From: Siderastrea siderea
Taxonomy: Eukaryota > Cnidaria > Anthozoa > Scleractinia > Rhizangiidae
DNA length: 64,000 nucleotides
Direction: 5' to 3'
Assembly: GCA_964030785.1 (NCBI GenBank)
Contig: OZ034971.1
Coordinates: 35,375,804-35,439,803, forward strand
This document shows positions 32,519-44,992 of the stretch, in pieces. The first letter of the stretch is position 1. Each line of letters begins with the position of its first letter. Both the position numbers and the translations under genes were made by a program. Under the pieces are notes generated by a model. The model did not search any database and was not told the DNA's origin. It was given only the letters and a program-made list of their open reading frames with translations.

Positions 32519-33243
32519 AGTACAAAACTTGTTCATTTTTGTAAAAAACTGTTACTTATTCATGTGGATGAAAATTAAAATTGCGACAAACTTAAGAATG
32601 AAAATCTTTTATGCTGATACTCTATATATTATACTGGTTCCTCAGGAAAGAATGCTGAAATCGCAAAAAAGACCACATAATTACACATTTTTATAGATCA
32701 TTCACTCTAAGAAAATTATCCACGTAATTAATATTTACTCTACATACACAAACAAAACTACATACACTACACAATAAGCCAAATTTCACACAACTATCAC
32801 ATGTCTACCAGATCTCGTCCACACAAACTAAACGCACAGATCCTTTACCATTACCTCTAAATATTATGGCTGGTCCATTACACTTATATAGCTCGCCTAA
32901 CTCCCAACTCCCCTTAAATTTAATTTAATTTAATTTAATTTTTGAATTTTTTTATATTTCTTTTGTATTGAGCTGGCAGTGTGCTGCTTTGCAGAGGTCG
33001 CTCCCTCAATTAACATGTAACCTTAATAAATTTATATGTTTATTTTACTACTCACAACAACCACCCCAATACACACACCCCATTTTACCCCTACATTGAT
33101 GCAAATCAATGTCCAATTGGGAACCCCCCTAAAGGGATCCCATATTTCAACACCTAACAATGCCACATAGGTTGCTAGATATCTACCAATGTTTTTTAAT
33201 AATTTTTTTTTTAAATAAAAGCTTCAAGTATTTTTCTTTTCAG

Positions 33244-36200
33244 TCCAATGGTATTTATCTTCTTGGTTTGCTAATTCTTCCTCAAGAAACATCGTCATCG
33301 GAAGAAGCAGCTACTGTCGACCATCTTCAGGTAGGATGAGGAATTGTGTACTGCTAAATCTCGGAATACATGCAAGAAATATTTCGAGACAGTCATCTTT
33401 TCATCACGTGTGACAAACAAATAGTAAGATATCCACCTTCATATATTATAACTGATTGTCCATTTTAAACATAAAGTAGCCTGCATGGCGACCGTGTTTG
33501 TACCGTGTACCTGCCCCATCTGCAAACTGCTACCTTAAACAGATATCTGACAAACCATGGATAAATAAAGTCAATATTGCAAGCCAGTTCGTATTTTTGC
33601 CAGTGTAATAGCATTTAGAACCAAGCTTTCGTCATGTTGTTCCTCTTCCCTCTTATTTTGAGACACAACGGCAAAAAACAAACAAACAAACAGACAAAAC
33701 AACAACAAAACAATAACAACGACAAACAAAAACAAAAAGAACAAAAAAAAAGAACAAAAACATACAAGCAAAAAAAGGTGGTTTTGCAGTCTACATAAAC
33801 TGCAAAAAATCGTAGAGGAATAGACTCGTCCACCCGTACGTAGCAACGTTGAATGATAGACTGATGAACAGTGTACTTTTTGATCATGTATAACGTGTTT
33901 TCTTCTTTACTTGTTTTTTGCAGAAAAGTGCTTTCAGAGCCTTAAGGTGAGCTACTTTCACAGCTACTGACTATGATTATGAACAGCATATGTAGAGTTA
34001 ACCATGTTTATTGCTTTTTCTGTAGGTTTCTTTTCAGTATGGAGCGAAATCGCCACATCGCCCAGAATATGCTATTGTCTTTTGCGACATGTACTTACAG
34101 CGCCCGATTTCAGGACGCGCGGCATAATAATTTGCATGTTCAGAACTAGTCGGCTGTGATTGGTCAGCAGACCAGGGCTTTGGGAATACCTCGCGTCTCT
34201 TCGCGATTCCACTGCTGTCAATCAAACGGTTGGAAGTGTGAAGCAAATTTCAAGATGCGATAAAGTGAACAATTGGGCCCTAATTAGGCCGCGCTCTCTA
34301 TTCAAACCTTTTGAATAGAGAGATTCGTCAAAGAGTTCGTGAGCAAATTTTATCTGACTTCTTGGACTGTCTAAACCTTATCTGAAATAGTTTATGCAAA
34401 CCAAGCGGTTTTAAAGCGGTTGAGATGAGCGCGAAGCATTACTTGCCCACCACGAGAGAAGCGCCAAAAGTTATTTCTCGTGCTTTGCAGGAATTGTATT
34501 CGCAAAAAAAAAAAAAAACTGGGCTGTATGTTGACTAGCGAGCTTGAAGCGCGAAAGTATAGCTGTATGTTGACTAGCGAGCTTGAAGCGCGAAAGTATA
34601 GCCACGCGCGACTTTAAAGGGTGATAAAAAAATTTGACTCGCGCTTTGCAAAAACAAATTTGGCCTGTTTGTCTACAGGCCTGTTTGTGTCTAGCGAGCT
34701 TCATCGCGCATCGCGAATAGCTTCAGCGCGAAGAATTGGCCACGCGCGACTAGACCGGTGCGCGTCATTTTATGTAGCGGATCGCCGTTATTGTATATTA
34801 CGCTCGCTCCCTTAGCACCGCTTAAGTAAAGTCCTCAGGACTTCAGTTTACCAAAATAGTCTTGTCAATGCAGGAAGACAAAGAAAAAAGTGAAATAAAC
34901 AAGCTTTACTTTCTTTATTATGTGATCATAAATAAACAAGCGCCCGGCTTAACACTGGAATTCTGGTGTTATCAGTTTGTCACACTTTACTCACTCACAC
35001 CTCAATACAATGCTTAATTACCATGGCTTGCGCTGTATTGTTTATGGAGGTGGAGTTATGAATTCATTAGAACACTCGCGGGAAGTTTAAAAGCGGTCAA
35101 ATCAACTCCAGTGGGGGGCTCTGTGTGACGTATTTGCATGTAAGTTCAGTTTTGCGGGAGTTGGTTTCAGAAAAGCTGAAATCGATAATACTTCTAACCG
35201 TCAGATTTGCACGAAAACTCGGCAAGTGATTCTTTAAATGTTAAGCATAAATAACCATATGAATGCTAACTTGCTTACGTCTTATTTGCCGAGATTTTCA
35301 ATCTAAACGTGTCGGTCCCATACAGACGGAGCGAAAAAATAGCCACATTTGAGGTCGAAATCGATAATGCTTCCCAAACAGCTACACACCTAAAAACCGT
35401 CGCATTTGCTTTATTAACATCCCTTCTACAAAAGCCATATGAATGCTAACTAGTAAACTTAACCGTTTTCCCGTAAAATAAGAACTTTCGAGTGGTGCTG
35501 ACCGGTTTTGCCCAACTTTCTTTGTTATTTTGTGTACTTTCGCTAATGAGCTTTCAAATGTTTGCGCGAGAAAAGGCGTAAAAGTCCCGGATGTGTCGCG
35601 GCATTCTGGGCGATGAGTTGTTTAAAAGGCAATTTGTCGGTGATTCAGGCTTGAGAATGAACATTAGAAAAATCATCGTACTGCGTTTCGAATGATCACA
35701 TTGCCTTGTGAAATTAACACTACACAAATGCCTTATATTGTCATTTGTTTCGGTTTTCAGGTTGTTTCCCTCTGACCTGTTTGAGAAATTCATCGATGTT
35801 AGGCATTATGTCAGAGACTTGAATGCTTACATAGATCTGGTTGACAAGATTTCTACCCTGACGGTAATTCCATGAGCTATTTGCTTTGCATAGTGAGGCG
35901 CTTTGATAGTGAGCCCTAATTCACATTTCCGTAAGATGTTCTTATCTAGAGATATTTGCTGTTCAAAAGGTGTTGAATGAAGGATCGTAAACACAAGTTT
36001 TTTTTATTATGTAATTTGCTTTAATTCTGGCACGTTTAAGTAATAGGAGACATTTCCCTTAAAGTGTGCGGTAATCTCAAGCATCCCTTCCCTACAAATA
36101 TAAGGCCAAATCATTTTCCTTGACGATGAGATTATCACTTGACAGCCCTCTAACTTTCTCTGTGTTTTATTCTAAAGGAGGAGGAAATCTCAGTGATCAA

Positions 36201-37866
36201 AAACAACATCTTAGCGACCAATCAGAATAAAGCTCCTAGCCATTCTGTTGGCTCTTACGAAGTACTAGAACTTCTTGGATCGGTTGCGTTTGGCAGCGTT
36301 TATAAAGTGAGGGGCCGGAAAATTAAAAACAAATGTTATCTGTATGCTTCGTCTACCTGCCACACGGGAGAGGGGTGGGGGAAGCCATTTTTGCACCTGT
36401 GCGTAACAGTGTCTCAAGTGTTATATTGCAGGTTATTGGTCGTAATTGGAGATACCGGGGTGGGAGTACTCAAAATGAAGGGGAGGGAAGGGTTTACTCT
36501 TCAGGGAGAAGCCTTCTCACCAGTATAGAAATCAATAGCAATTGCCAAGTGCTGGCCGGACCTACCTTTGTGGCAAGAGCCAGCATATTCGAGGAATAAA
36601 ACGGTGGTTGAAGAGTCGCCATTTGGTACAGAATACAGCCTGAGGCCCAAACATCTGCTTTTTCCCCACAAGGCTGGCTTTGAACAACTTCAGGGCTGAA
36701 AGAAACCAAACTCATTATGTTTATTACTATTAAATAATAATTATTGGAGCTTATAAATGTAGGCTCCTGTTAATTCTTGGGTGAACGGTCTGACTAAGAC
36801 AAGTTTCAAACTTGAACTGAACATCAGAAGCACTAAAAGATTGACATCTTATCCTGGGTTAGCATCAATCGACTTCGGAACAACAAGTTCCTGAGAAACC
36901 GCAGCCGAACGATATAGATACTGACCAAGCAAAGCCCAAAGTGTTTAGTCCAAACAACAAAAACTCACATACTATGAGTATAATATTGTTCCAACCATTG
37001 AAGTCATTTTACTTGCATCTGGGTTCTTCTGCTTCGCTAAGCCAAAGTCAGCTACAAATAAAGTATGCGACAACATCATACGTCGTTTGTCACTCTTCTA
37101 GTTTCTGAATTTCATTCAACACCCGAAACGCCCCCCAAATTATTCGCAGTGTTGAGACGCACGAGCTGATCACGTGCGAGTCCAAAGTCTTAAGGAATTA
37201 CAGTAGTTACCCTTATCTCGAGCCGCGGCTGTCTCGCATCTCCCGCCATCTTGAACCGTTTAATGTTGCTCAGTTATTTATTACTGCTATCTCAAACAAT
37301 TTTTTGGTTTCCCTTGCGTGTTCGAGGTAGCGGTGGTCTTCTGTATCCTGTTTTATAAAGTGTTGTTCCGAGTGCCTGCACGTGTCCGTTTTAATAGTTG
37401 TTGTTGTTGTTTTTCATACGTGGATATGACTTAACCCAATGTTCCGTACGTGATTATGGAATTAGTTGAAGGCGCTCCTCTTAGTGAACGTTTTAATTCC
37501 CTGAAGGAAAAACGAGCACGATTTTCAGAAGAGAGAATATGGCATATCTTTATACAGGTGAATTTTTCGTTCAAGTTCCTTTCCGACCCTTCCTCTCCAT
37601 GTCTTTTTTTTTTCCTGGGCATGGCAGTTGCTCATTTCTTCTGTGGTCCTAGCAAATATGTTTATAAGGGCAAAGAAGTTGCTAGCATTTTTTTGAAGGA
37701 AACCAAACTATGATAATGATAGTAACAGGAACGTTGTTTCTTGCAGATTGTTCTTGGTTTGCGATACCTTCACAAGGAGAAACATATCGTCCACAGAGAC
37801 CTCACTCCAAGCAACATCATGCTGGGAGAAAACGATAAAGTCACGATAAGTAAGATATTGAATTCC

Positions 37867-37910
<44 letters not shown>

Positions 37911-39444
37911 TCAAGCTGAAACCACTGATGTTGTCGCATACTTTATTTGTAGCTGACTTTGGCTTAGCGAAGCAGAAGAACCCAGATGCAAGTAAAATGA
38001 CTTCAATGGTTGGAACAATATTATACTCATGGTATGTGAGTTTTTGTTGTTTGGACTAAACACTTTGGGCTTTGCTTGGTCAGTATCTATATCGTTCGGC
38101 TGCGGTTTCTCAGGAACTTGTTGTTCCGAAGTCGATTGATGCTAACCCAGGATAAGATGTCAATCTTTTAGTACTTCTGATGTTCAGTTCAAGTTTGAAA
38201 CTTGTCTTAGTCAGACCGTTCACCCAAGAATTAACAGGAGCCTACATTTATAAGCTCCAATAATTATTATTATTTAATAGTAATAAACATAATGAGTTTG
38301 GTTTCTTTCAGCCCTGAAGTTGTTCAAAGCCAGCCTTATGGGGAAAAAACAGATGTTTGGGCCTCAGGCTGTATTCTGTACCAAATGGCGACTCTTCAAC
38401 CACCGTTTTATTCCTCGAATATGCTGGCTCTTGCCACAAAGGTAGGTCCGGCCAGCACTTGGCAATTGCTATTGATTTCTATACTGGTGAGAAGGCTTCT
38501 CCCTGAAGATTAAACCCTTCCCTCCCCTTCATTTTGAGTACTCCCACCCCGGTATCTCCAATTACGACCAATAACCTGCAATATAACACTTGAGACACTG
38601 TTACGCACAGGTGCAAAAATGGCTTCCCCCACCCCTCTCCCACTTTCAGTGTTGTTTGGCTACACAAACAATGTCCAAAGCATTGGCCGACGACAGTGAA
38701 AGGGGGAAGCGGGGAGGGGTGGGGGGCACTTAAGAGAATTGGCGGCTTTCCTGTGGGTTGAGGCAATGTTGACTAGGCAAGAGTGGGTTTTGAGCGAGAG
38801 TATCTCAACAATTTTGCGAATAATTGTAGTTGTTTACAGAGTGTGGGCTTATTCACATAGAAGCCTTTCAGAAAAATCTCGCCAAACCGTCTAAGTGCTG
38901 ATAATGACGGTAGTCGCCGCCAAAGTTCCTCTCGGCCCTAGTGGTTCTTGTGTCCCAAGGGTGGAGACGGGCCGCCATTTTTACGTACCATGGCACACGC
39001 AGAACCTTTGAACCTGCGACTTCATGCAATGCAGAATTGCCTCCTACCGACTGAGTTAACTCAGTGAGGGCAGACCCAGTTTTGTTTTACTTAAAAATCG
39101 TTTTTATTTATTACTTTTCTGCCTTTTCTGTCTTTCGCTGGCTCAGATCGTAGAAGCTCAGTATGAGCCTATCACTTCTGGACTGTACTCTGACAAGGTG
39201 ACAGAGACGGTGACAAGGTAAGGTGTCGGTACTTATGCTCGTTGAGTGTGTATCGTGTCTTATTTCTTCCAAAAACGACTGTTATGAATCCCATCTCTCT
39301 TAATGTTTCACTTGCTTGCCATTTAGATGCCTGACGCCGAATCCCGATGAAAGACCAGACATAGTGCAGGTAGACCATCTTGTCGTTGGTGAATGTGAAT
39401 ATTTTGGGTCTCGAAAACTACACTGTTGTATAGAAAAATAGGCT

Positions 39445-39510
<66 letters not shown>

Positions 39511-42500
39511 TTATTGCTTCTAGAGCCCTTTTTACAAAAATAGATCAATAGGGCCTAACAATCCGCAATAGTATCTAACATCATCTACAAGTATTAAAAT
39601 GGTAAAAAGTAATATTGGTAATAATGAAAAAAATTGAACTCTGAATATGTACAATAAAGTAAAATACTAATGTTATAATCTCGACTTACATGCATGTAGT
39701 AAAACGTGGGTACTTTATGGACAGCTACAACGTGGAATAAGTGGCCAATACGTTCATGATTTTGTTTTCTCAGGTCGCGGCTATCATCAGCGAAATAATG
39801 CTGGTTTATGTTGATAAACTGAGATCCAACGAGATCAGTTTGGAAAAGAAACTTGAGAGGGAAAGAAAGAAAACCCAAAGGTAAAGTACTTTTCATTGCC
39901 TAGATCTGTGTAGAGCGAGCCATTGTGTCTATTTAATTTTTTTTATTAGCTACTTCCAAGCGGAGATGAGACGCAACATGAATTAACCCGCTGTGACTCA
40001 AAGCCGATCAATAGTCCCTTTCGAAGTTTTACCTGGTATCTTGACTTAACAACTTATGAAGTTTCTAAAAGTGAAATTTTACAGCAATTAATTGTTTTCG
40101 GATTCAGCTTTTTTTTTTCTTCAAACAGACGCAATACTTCGGAAAGGTTTTGCACCTCCGCCAGTATGGCAAAAAGACATTTAAAAGGTGCCTTCAGTTC
40201 AATTCGATACTCGGCACCCATACAGGCCTCCCTGGGCTAATTTTCTTTTCAAGCCCACTTCAACTGAGATAGCGGACATTTGAATTTGTAACTACCTTAT
40301 ACTTTTTTCAGGTTAATAAAACAGCAAGCGTTTAATATTAAGCACCCTTTTACTGCCTGAATTCAGCATTAGCTCGCAATTTATGTAGAAGACGACCGGT
40401 GTTCACTTAATGTTAAGATGTTACGATTATCACGTTATTAACAAATAATCACATGATTTTTTCGTGAAATTTGGAATAAATGGACACTCGTAAATTTTTC
40501 AAAGGCCACAAATTGCACTCACCCTACGGGCTCGTGTAATTTAGTTAAACTTTACTTGTGCTCATTTATTCTAAGTTGCACTCAAAATCATGTGATTACC
40601 TATACTAAGAAAAAGGACTGGTTCGAGAAGCTAACATTTCGGTAGTAAAAAATGTAGAGAAGCAGCTTAGAATGGGTTGGAATTTAATTAATTTGTGGAT
40701 TGTTTAAACAATTTTTTTCTTTGTTGTGGTAAAAATGTTAATCGGCCGACATCTTAAATTGGGCTTTAAAAGAATATAATTTAACCCAGTGATCAATGCA
40801 TATGTGGACTTCATATAATTAATTTTTTTTTCTTTGAATTTCAGACATAACATTGAGGCTACTCGTAACATGCAGAACTATCATCGCCTCTTCTATGCTT
40901 CACAAGAACGCTACGACAAGCTTGTGAACCTGTCAAGTAGTGGAGGTGCCGCTGGTCTTAGGACCGTGGATGCCCCTGAAGGCAGTGATACTGTATTTGA
41001 GGCAGCAAACGGTTTAGTTGAATTTCATTTGAACAAGTACGGTGTCCATAGCCACGGAGACACCGAGCCTATACCCCAGTTTGACTCTGGATTTGATAAT
41101 GGAGACATTCAAGCGAATGGGAGCCTGAGTTCTAGTGCGGGATTTCTAGAACAAAATGGCGGCTCGAAGCTTGGCGGTAATTTGTCTCCAGGCTCTTCTC
41201 GACGGCAAAGAACGCTAAAGCCTGTAACTGACAAATCTGGTAAAGGCAGCATTGAAAAGACGACGAGTGTTAGTAAAGACAAAGATAAGCCTTCGCCGAG
41301 TGGCAAGAATGGTACAGAAAAATTATCGAATGGCAGAACAGTTGTTGAAAAAACAAATTCTAATTCGTCCAGTAGTAATTCTCATGTTTTTGCGGTACCC
41401 AAGCCTCCTGGGCCTCGAAAAGGCGCGCGGAGGCAACTTCACGTTGATTTTGCGGTGGGCAGTAAAACAGGGACATCGAACGGTAGTAGTACTGCGACAC
41501 ATGGGGTGACTTCATCCGGGATGTCTACTTCTGGGATGAGTGACGTTTCATCCAGGAGAACGCAGAGCAGGTTGGTGCAAAAGACAATTCTTCATAGTTA
41601 TGGGCCGGGTAGTATAGTACTATAGCACACTCGTAACTTTAGTGAAGGTTTTGTGCAACCGCTCCCTACGTCCCCGCACACCACAGGTAACCAAAGCGTA
41701 CCATGAGAGTTTGTATGGAGCTGAAATTCGATCGAAAATAATCGGCGGTTTTCCGCCGAAAATACATTAAAATCGAAATAAAGTTTAAAAATCTTACCTG
41801 TTGTGTGTTTGCTGTGTTTTTATCGCTTTTCCGAGGTTCTGGAGGCCGTTTAGGCGATTTTCTGCTTAAACGGTCGATGCGACGGCATGTCACGTACTAA
41901 AGAGAGCTAAAGGTAGGAAAACGGGAATTCAAATTTGCCAACCGAAATTCGAGGTCCCGATCAAAATGCCCGCTAAAAATCGATTCAATCCATAGTCAGC
42001 GCTTTCAAACCACAACACATTACAAAAAGGGTAAATGTCCTACCTTTCCATGTGATTCAATCGTCAATTAGTTTATCTCTCGAAGTACAGCCCTGCATTA
42101 AAAACGAACTAACTTTTCGAAATCGCCGCCATCACAGGCTTGTAAGGAAAGAGGGTCAAAACTAACGGTCAAGCCTGGGACAAAACGCCAAATTTCGCTC
42201 CACCGGGGACGAAATGAGTGACTTCTGTGTCGCCAAATGCCAAATTCACCCCCTCTCCGGTAAGTCAAGTGTTGGACCGCTCAAATTTCGGCGGGAAATT
42301 CCCCGCGGGTCGCATGCAGGTATAAAACTTGACTTACCGGAGAGAGGGTGAGTTTGGCATTTGGCGACACAGAAGTCACTTATGTCGTCCCCCGGTGGAG
42401 CGAAATTTGGCGCTTTGTCCCAGGCTTGACCGTTAGTTTTGACCCTCTTTTCCTTACAAGCCTGTGATGGCGGCGATTTCGAAAAGTTAGTTCGTTTTTA

Positions 42501-44953
42501 AAGCAGGGCTGTGCCTCGAGAGATAAACTAATTGAAGTTTGAATCACATAGGAAGGTAGGGCATTTATCCTTTTTGTAATATGTTGTGGTTTGAAAGCGC
42601 TGACTATGGATTGAATCGATTTTTTGCGGGCATTTTGATCGGAGCCTCGAATGTCGGTTGGCAAATTTGAATTCCCGTTTTCCTACCTTTAGCTTTCTTT
42701 AGTACGTGACATGCCGTCGCATCGACCGTTAAGCAGAAAATCGCCCAAAACGGCCTCCGGAAGCTCTGAAAAGCGATAAAAACACAGCAAACACACGGCA
42801 GGTAAGGTTTTTTAAACTTTATTTCGATTTTAATGTATTTTAAGCGGAAAACCGCCGATTATTTTCGATCGAATTTCAGCTCCATACAATCTCTTAGATT
42901 ACGCTTTGATTACCTGTGCGCACACTAAAGAATAGCCTCGCGCTTTCTTAGTGCTCCTTATACTCTTTAACTGAATGGCTTATGGCTCAGCGCTTTGTGA
43001 AAGCGCAAGAAATGACCGCACATACTCAGGGACTGCCTACTTAAACCAGGGTCTTGACATCAGCATCACATTTGTATCATTGCGAGAATACTTCCTATCG
43101 ACATTTCAGTCCTAGCAGTATGCAGGACGTTTGTCACGTGAACCTAGTTTGATGGCCTTAGCTCTACGAGTCTCCTGTAGCTCAGTGGTAGAGCATCTGG
43201 ACTAGTAACCAGAAGGTCATAGGTTCGACTCCTGTTGGGAGAACACGGATTTTTCCGAGTCGCCTATGACACAAACAGAATAAAAACATCTTGCTCAAAA
43301 TTTTACTTTGATCTTGAGAGATTTGAATGAAATTGAGGCATTTCTGGTTCCCTCTGAAGAATGGAAATAGCTTTTAATCGACAGGTCCTAGTTATCAGAG
43401 ACCTGGACTTCTAGTACGTGAAATAACGCGTTTGTCTTTCGAATTTTAAACCAGTATAGTTAGCAAATTGTATTGTTCACGAAAGGAGAGAATGGTGTGC
43501 GGCGTGATAATGTGAAGCCCGCGAACTGGAATTGAAAAGTGGTACTGGCAATCCGGCAATTTCGTACCCGAACTCAAATCTTAAGGCCCCAACAATTAAC
43601 CCGGCGTCACAACTCAAAATAATTAGAATGCAATGAAATCTTGTGGACTACTTTTTCATTACTTTTCATTTTTCTACTTGTTATTGTCAATTTTAGCTCC
43701 TCAGTGGAGATGCATAGAAGGCAGAGTGGTGGACAGTTAAAAGCAAGGCCTCGTACGTATTCCTTTCCTGTAGCTGCTTTTGTCTTGCCACATAGAGCGG
43801 TTTTCAGTTGAGTGTCGAAAGTAATTCACGTTTTGCTTTGGTGTTGCTTTACTTCGCTCTGTGATTGGTTAAAAAATCTCGCGCCACTTTCTCGACCAAT
43901 CAGAAGTAAAACTCAGACCAGTCGCATCTTCTCGCTTGCGTTTTCCCGCGCTTGGCGCCGGTTACATGTATTTGCTTCGAGTTCTGATTGGTTCATTGGG
44001 TAATTTGTGTATGTTGTGATTGGCTGGGGTAATTACTTTGGTTTTGGTTTTACGACACTCATTTGAAAAGCGCTCTAGTGTCTTTTATTTTGGTGTTTCT
44101 CCTCCCAGTCTTGCTGTTTTCATATCGTTGATTTGTTTGTTTTCTTTGTTTGTGGTCCGATGTATACTCTCTAGTCCCCGATGTAAATTAATCGTTTTTT
44201 CCTTCAGCCACTGCTGCTGCCACGCTCAGCATATCTCCTCGTAAAGTTCGTCAAATAAACGATCCCATCTCTCAGATCCTCAACCAACTTCACAAAATTA
44301 TTTTCATAACGCAGGTACGTATGTTTATCCGCAAACTTTAAACACATAAACAAGACTGTTTACAGTCCATTGCGATCTTACGCTTCGATCGAACAGCCAC
44401 CATCTTGCTTTGTTATGGTGTGCGCAACCTTGGGAGAGCATAAAAACTACCGAGCGGGCGAGGGTGAAGAGGATTGACGGGAAATGAATGTAAAAAATAA
44501 AAAAGCAAAACAACAACAACAACAACACAAACTTGACCAGCAGAATTTTCCAACACAAACACACAAAGAACACAAAGGAAGATTGAACCTCAAGGTGACT
44601 TCTACTCAGTCTGTAGTTTTAACACTTGGATGATCTTTACATTCAAACTACAATGCTCATGGGTCCAACAGCCAGTATATCGAAACTCCTGATAACTTTC
44701 CGGGCCCGAATACTATTTTAGATGCACAATATTCTCCAGTAGCTATACAATTTTCATTGATTTTGAAAGCTAAATTTTAATCTTTATAATTTCGTGAAGC
44801 TAATTGCTAAGTTTATGCCAATAATTGCCATTCGCTGATAAATAATGAGCTCGAAAAATACTTATTGGCCCGGAAAGTGATCGGGAGTTTCGAGAAACGG
44901 GCCCCCTGGCTGTTTAATAGCTTTACCGTTTAACGCTGATTGTACATGTCAAT

Positions 44954-44992
<39 letters not shown>

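Larger units (their letters stand above)
36366..37078 (-). repeat. Inverted duplication of 37,926-38,640
   Basis: About 713 nt are reverse-complementary to the region holding exons 37953-38031 and 38312-38441. Similarity stops at GGGAGAGGGG on the left and GCGACAACATCA on the right. The two arms are about 850 bp apart and enclose the hinge and HRD exons, so a transcript could fold into a long hairpin across them. Confidence 0.85.

Noticed and set aside
37741..37956. Frame continuing past the HRD exon with poly-Leu
   Set aside because: Poly-Leu is the (TTG)n intron repeat; the exon ends at 37849 by splice site and NEK10 homology.
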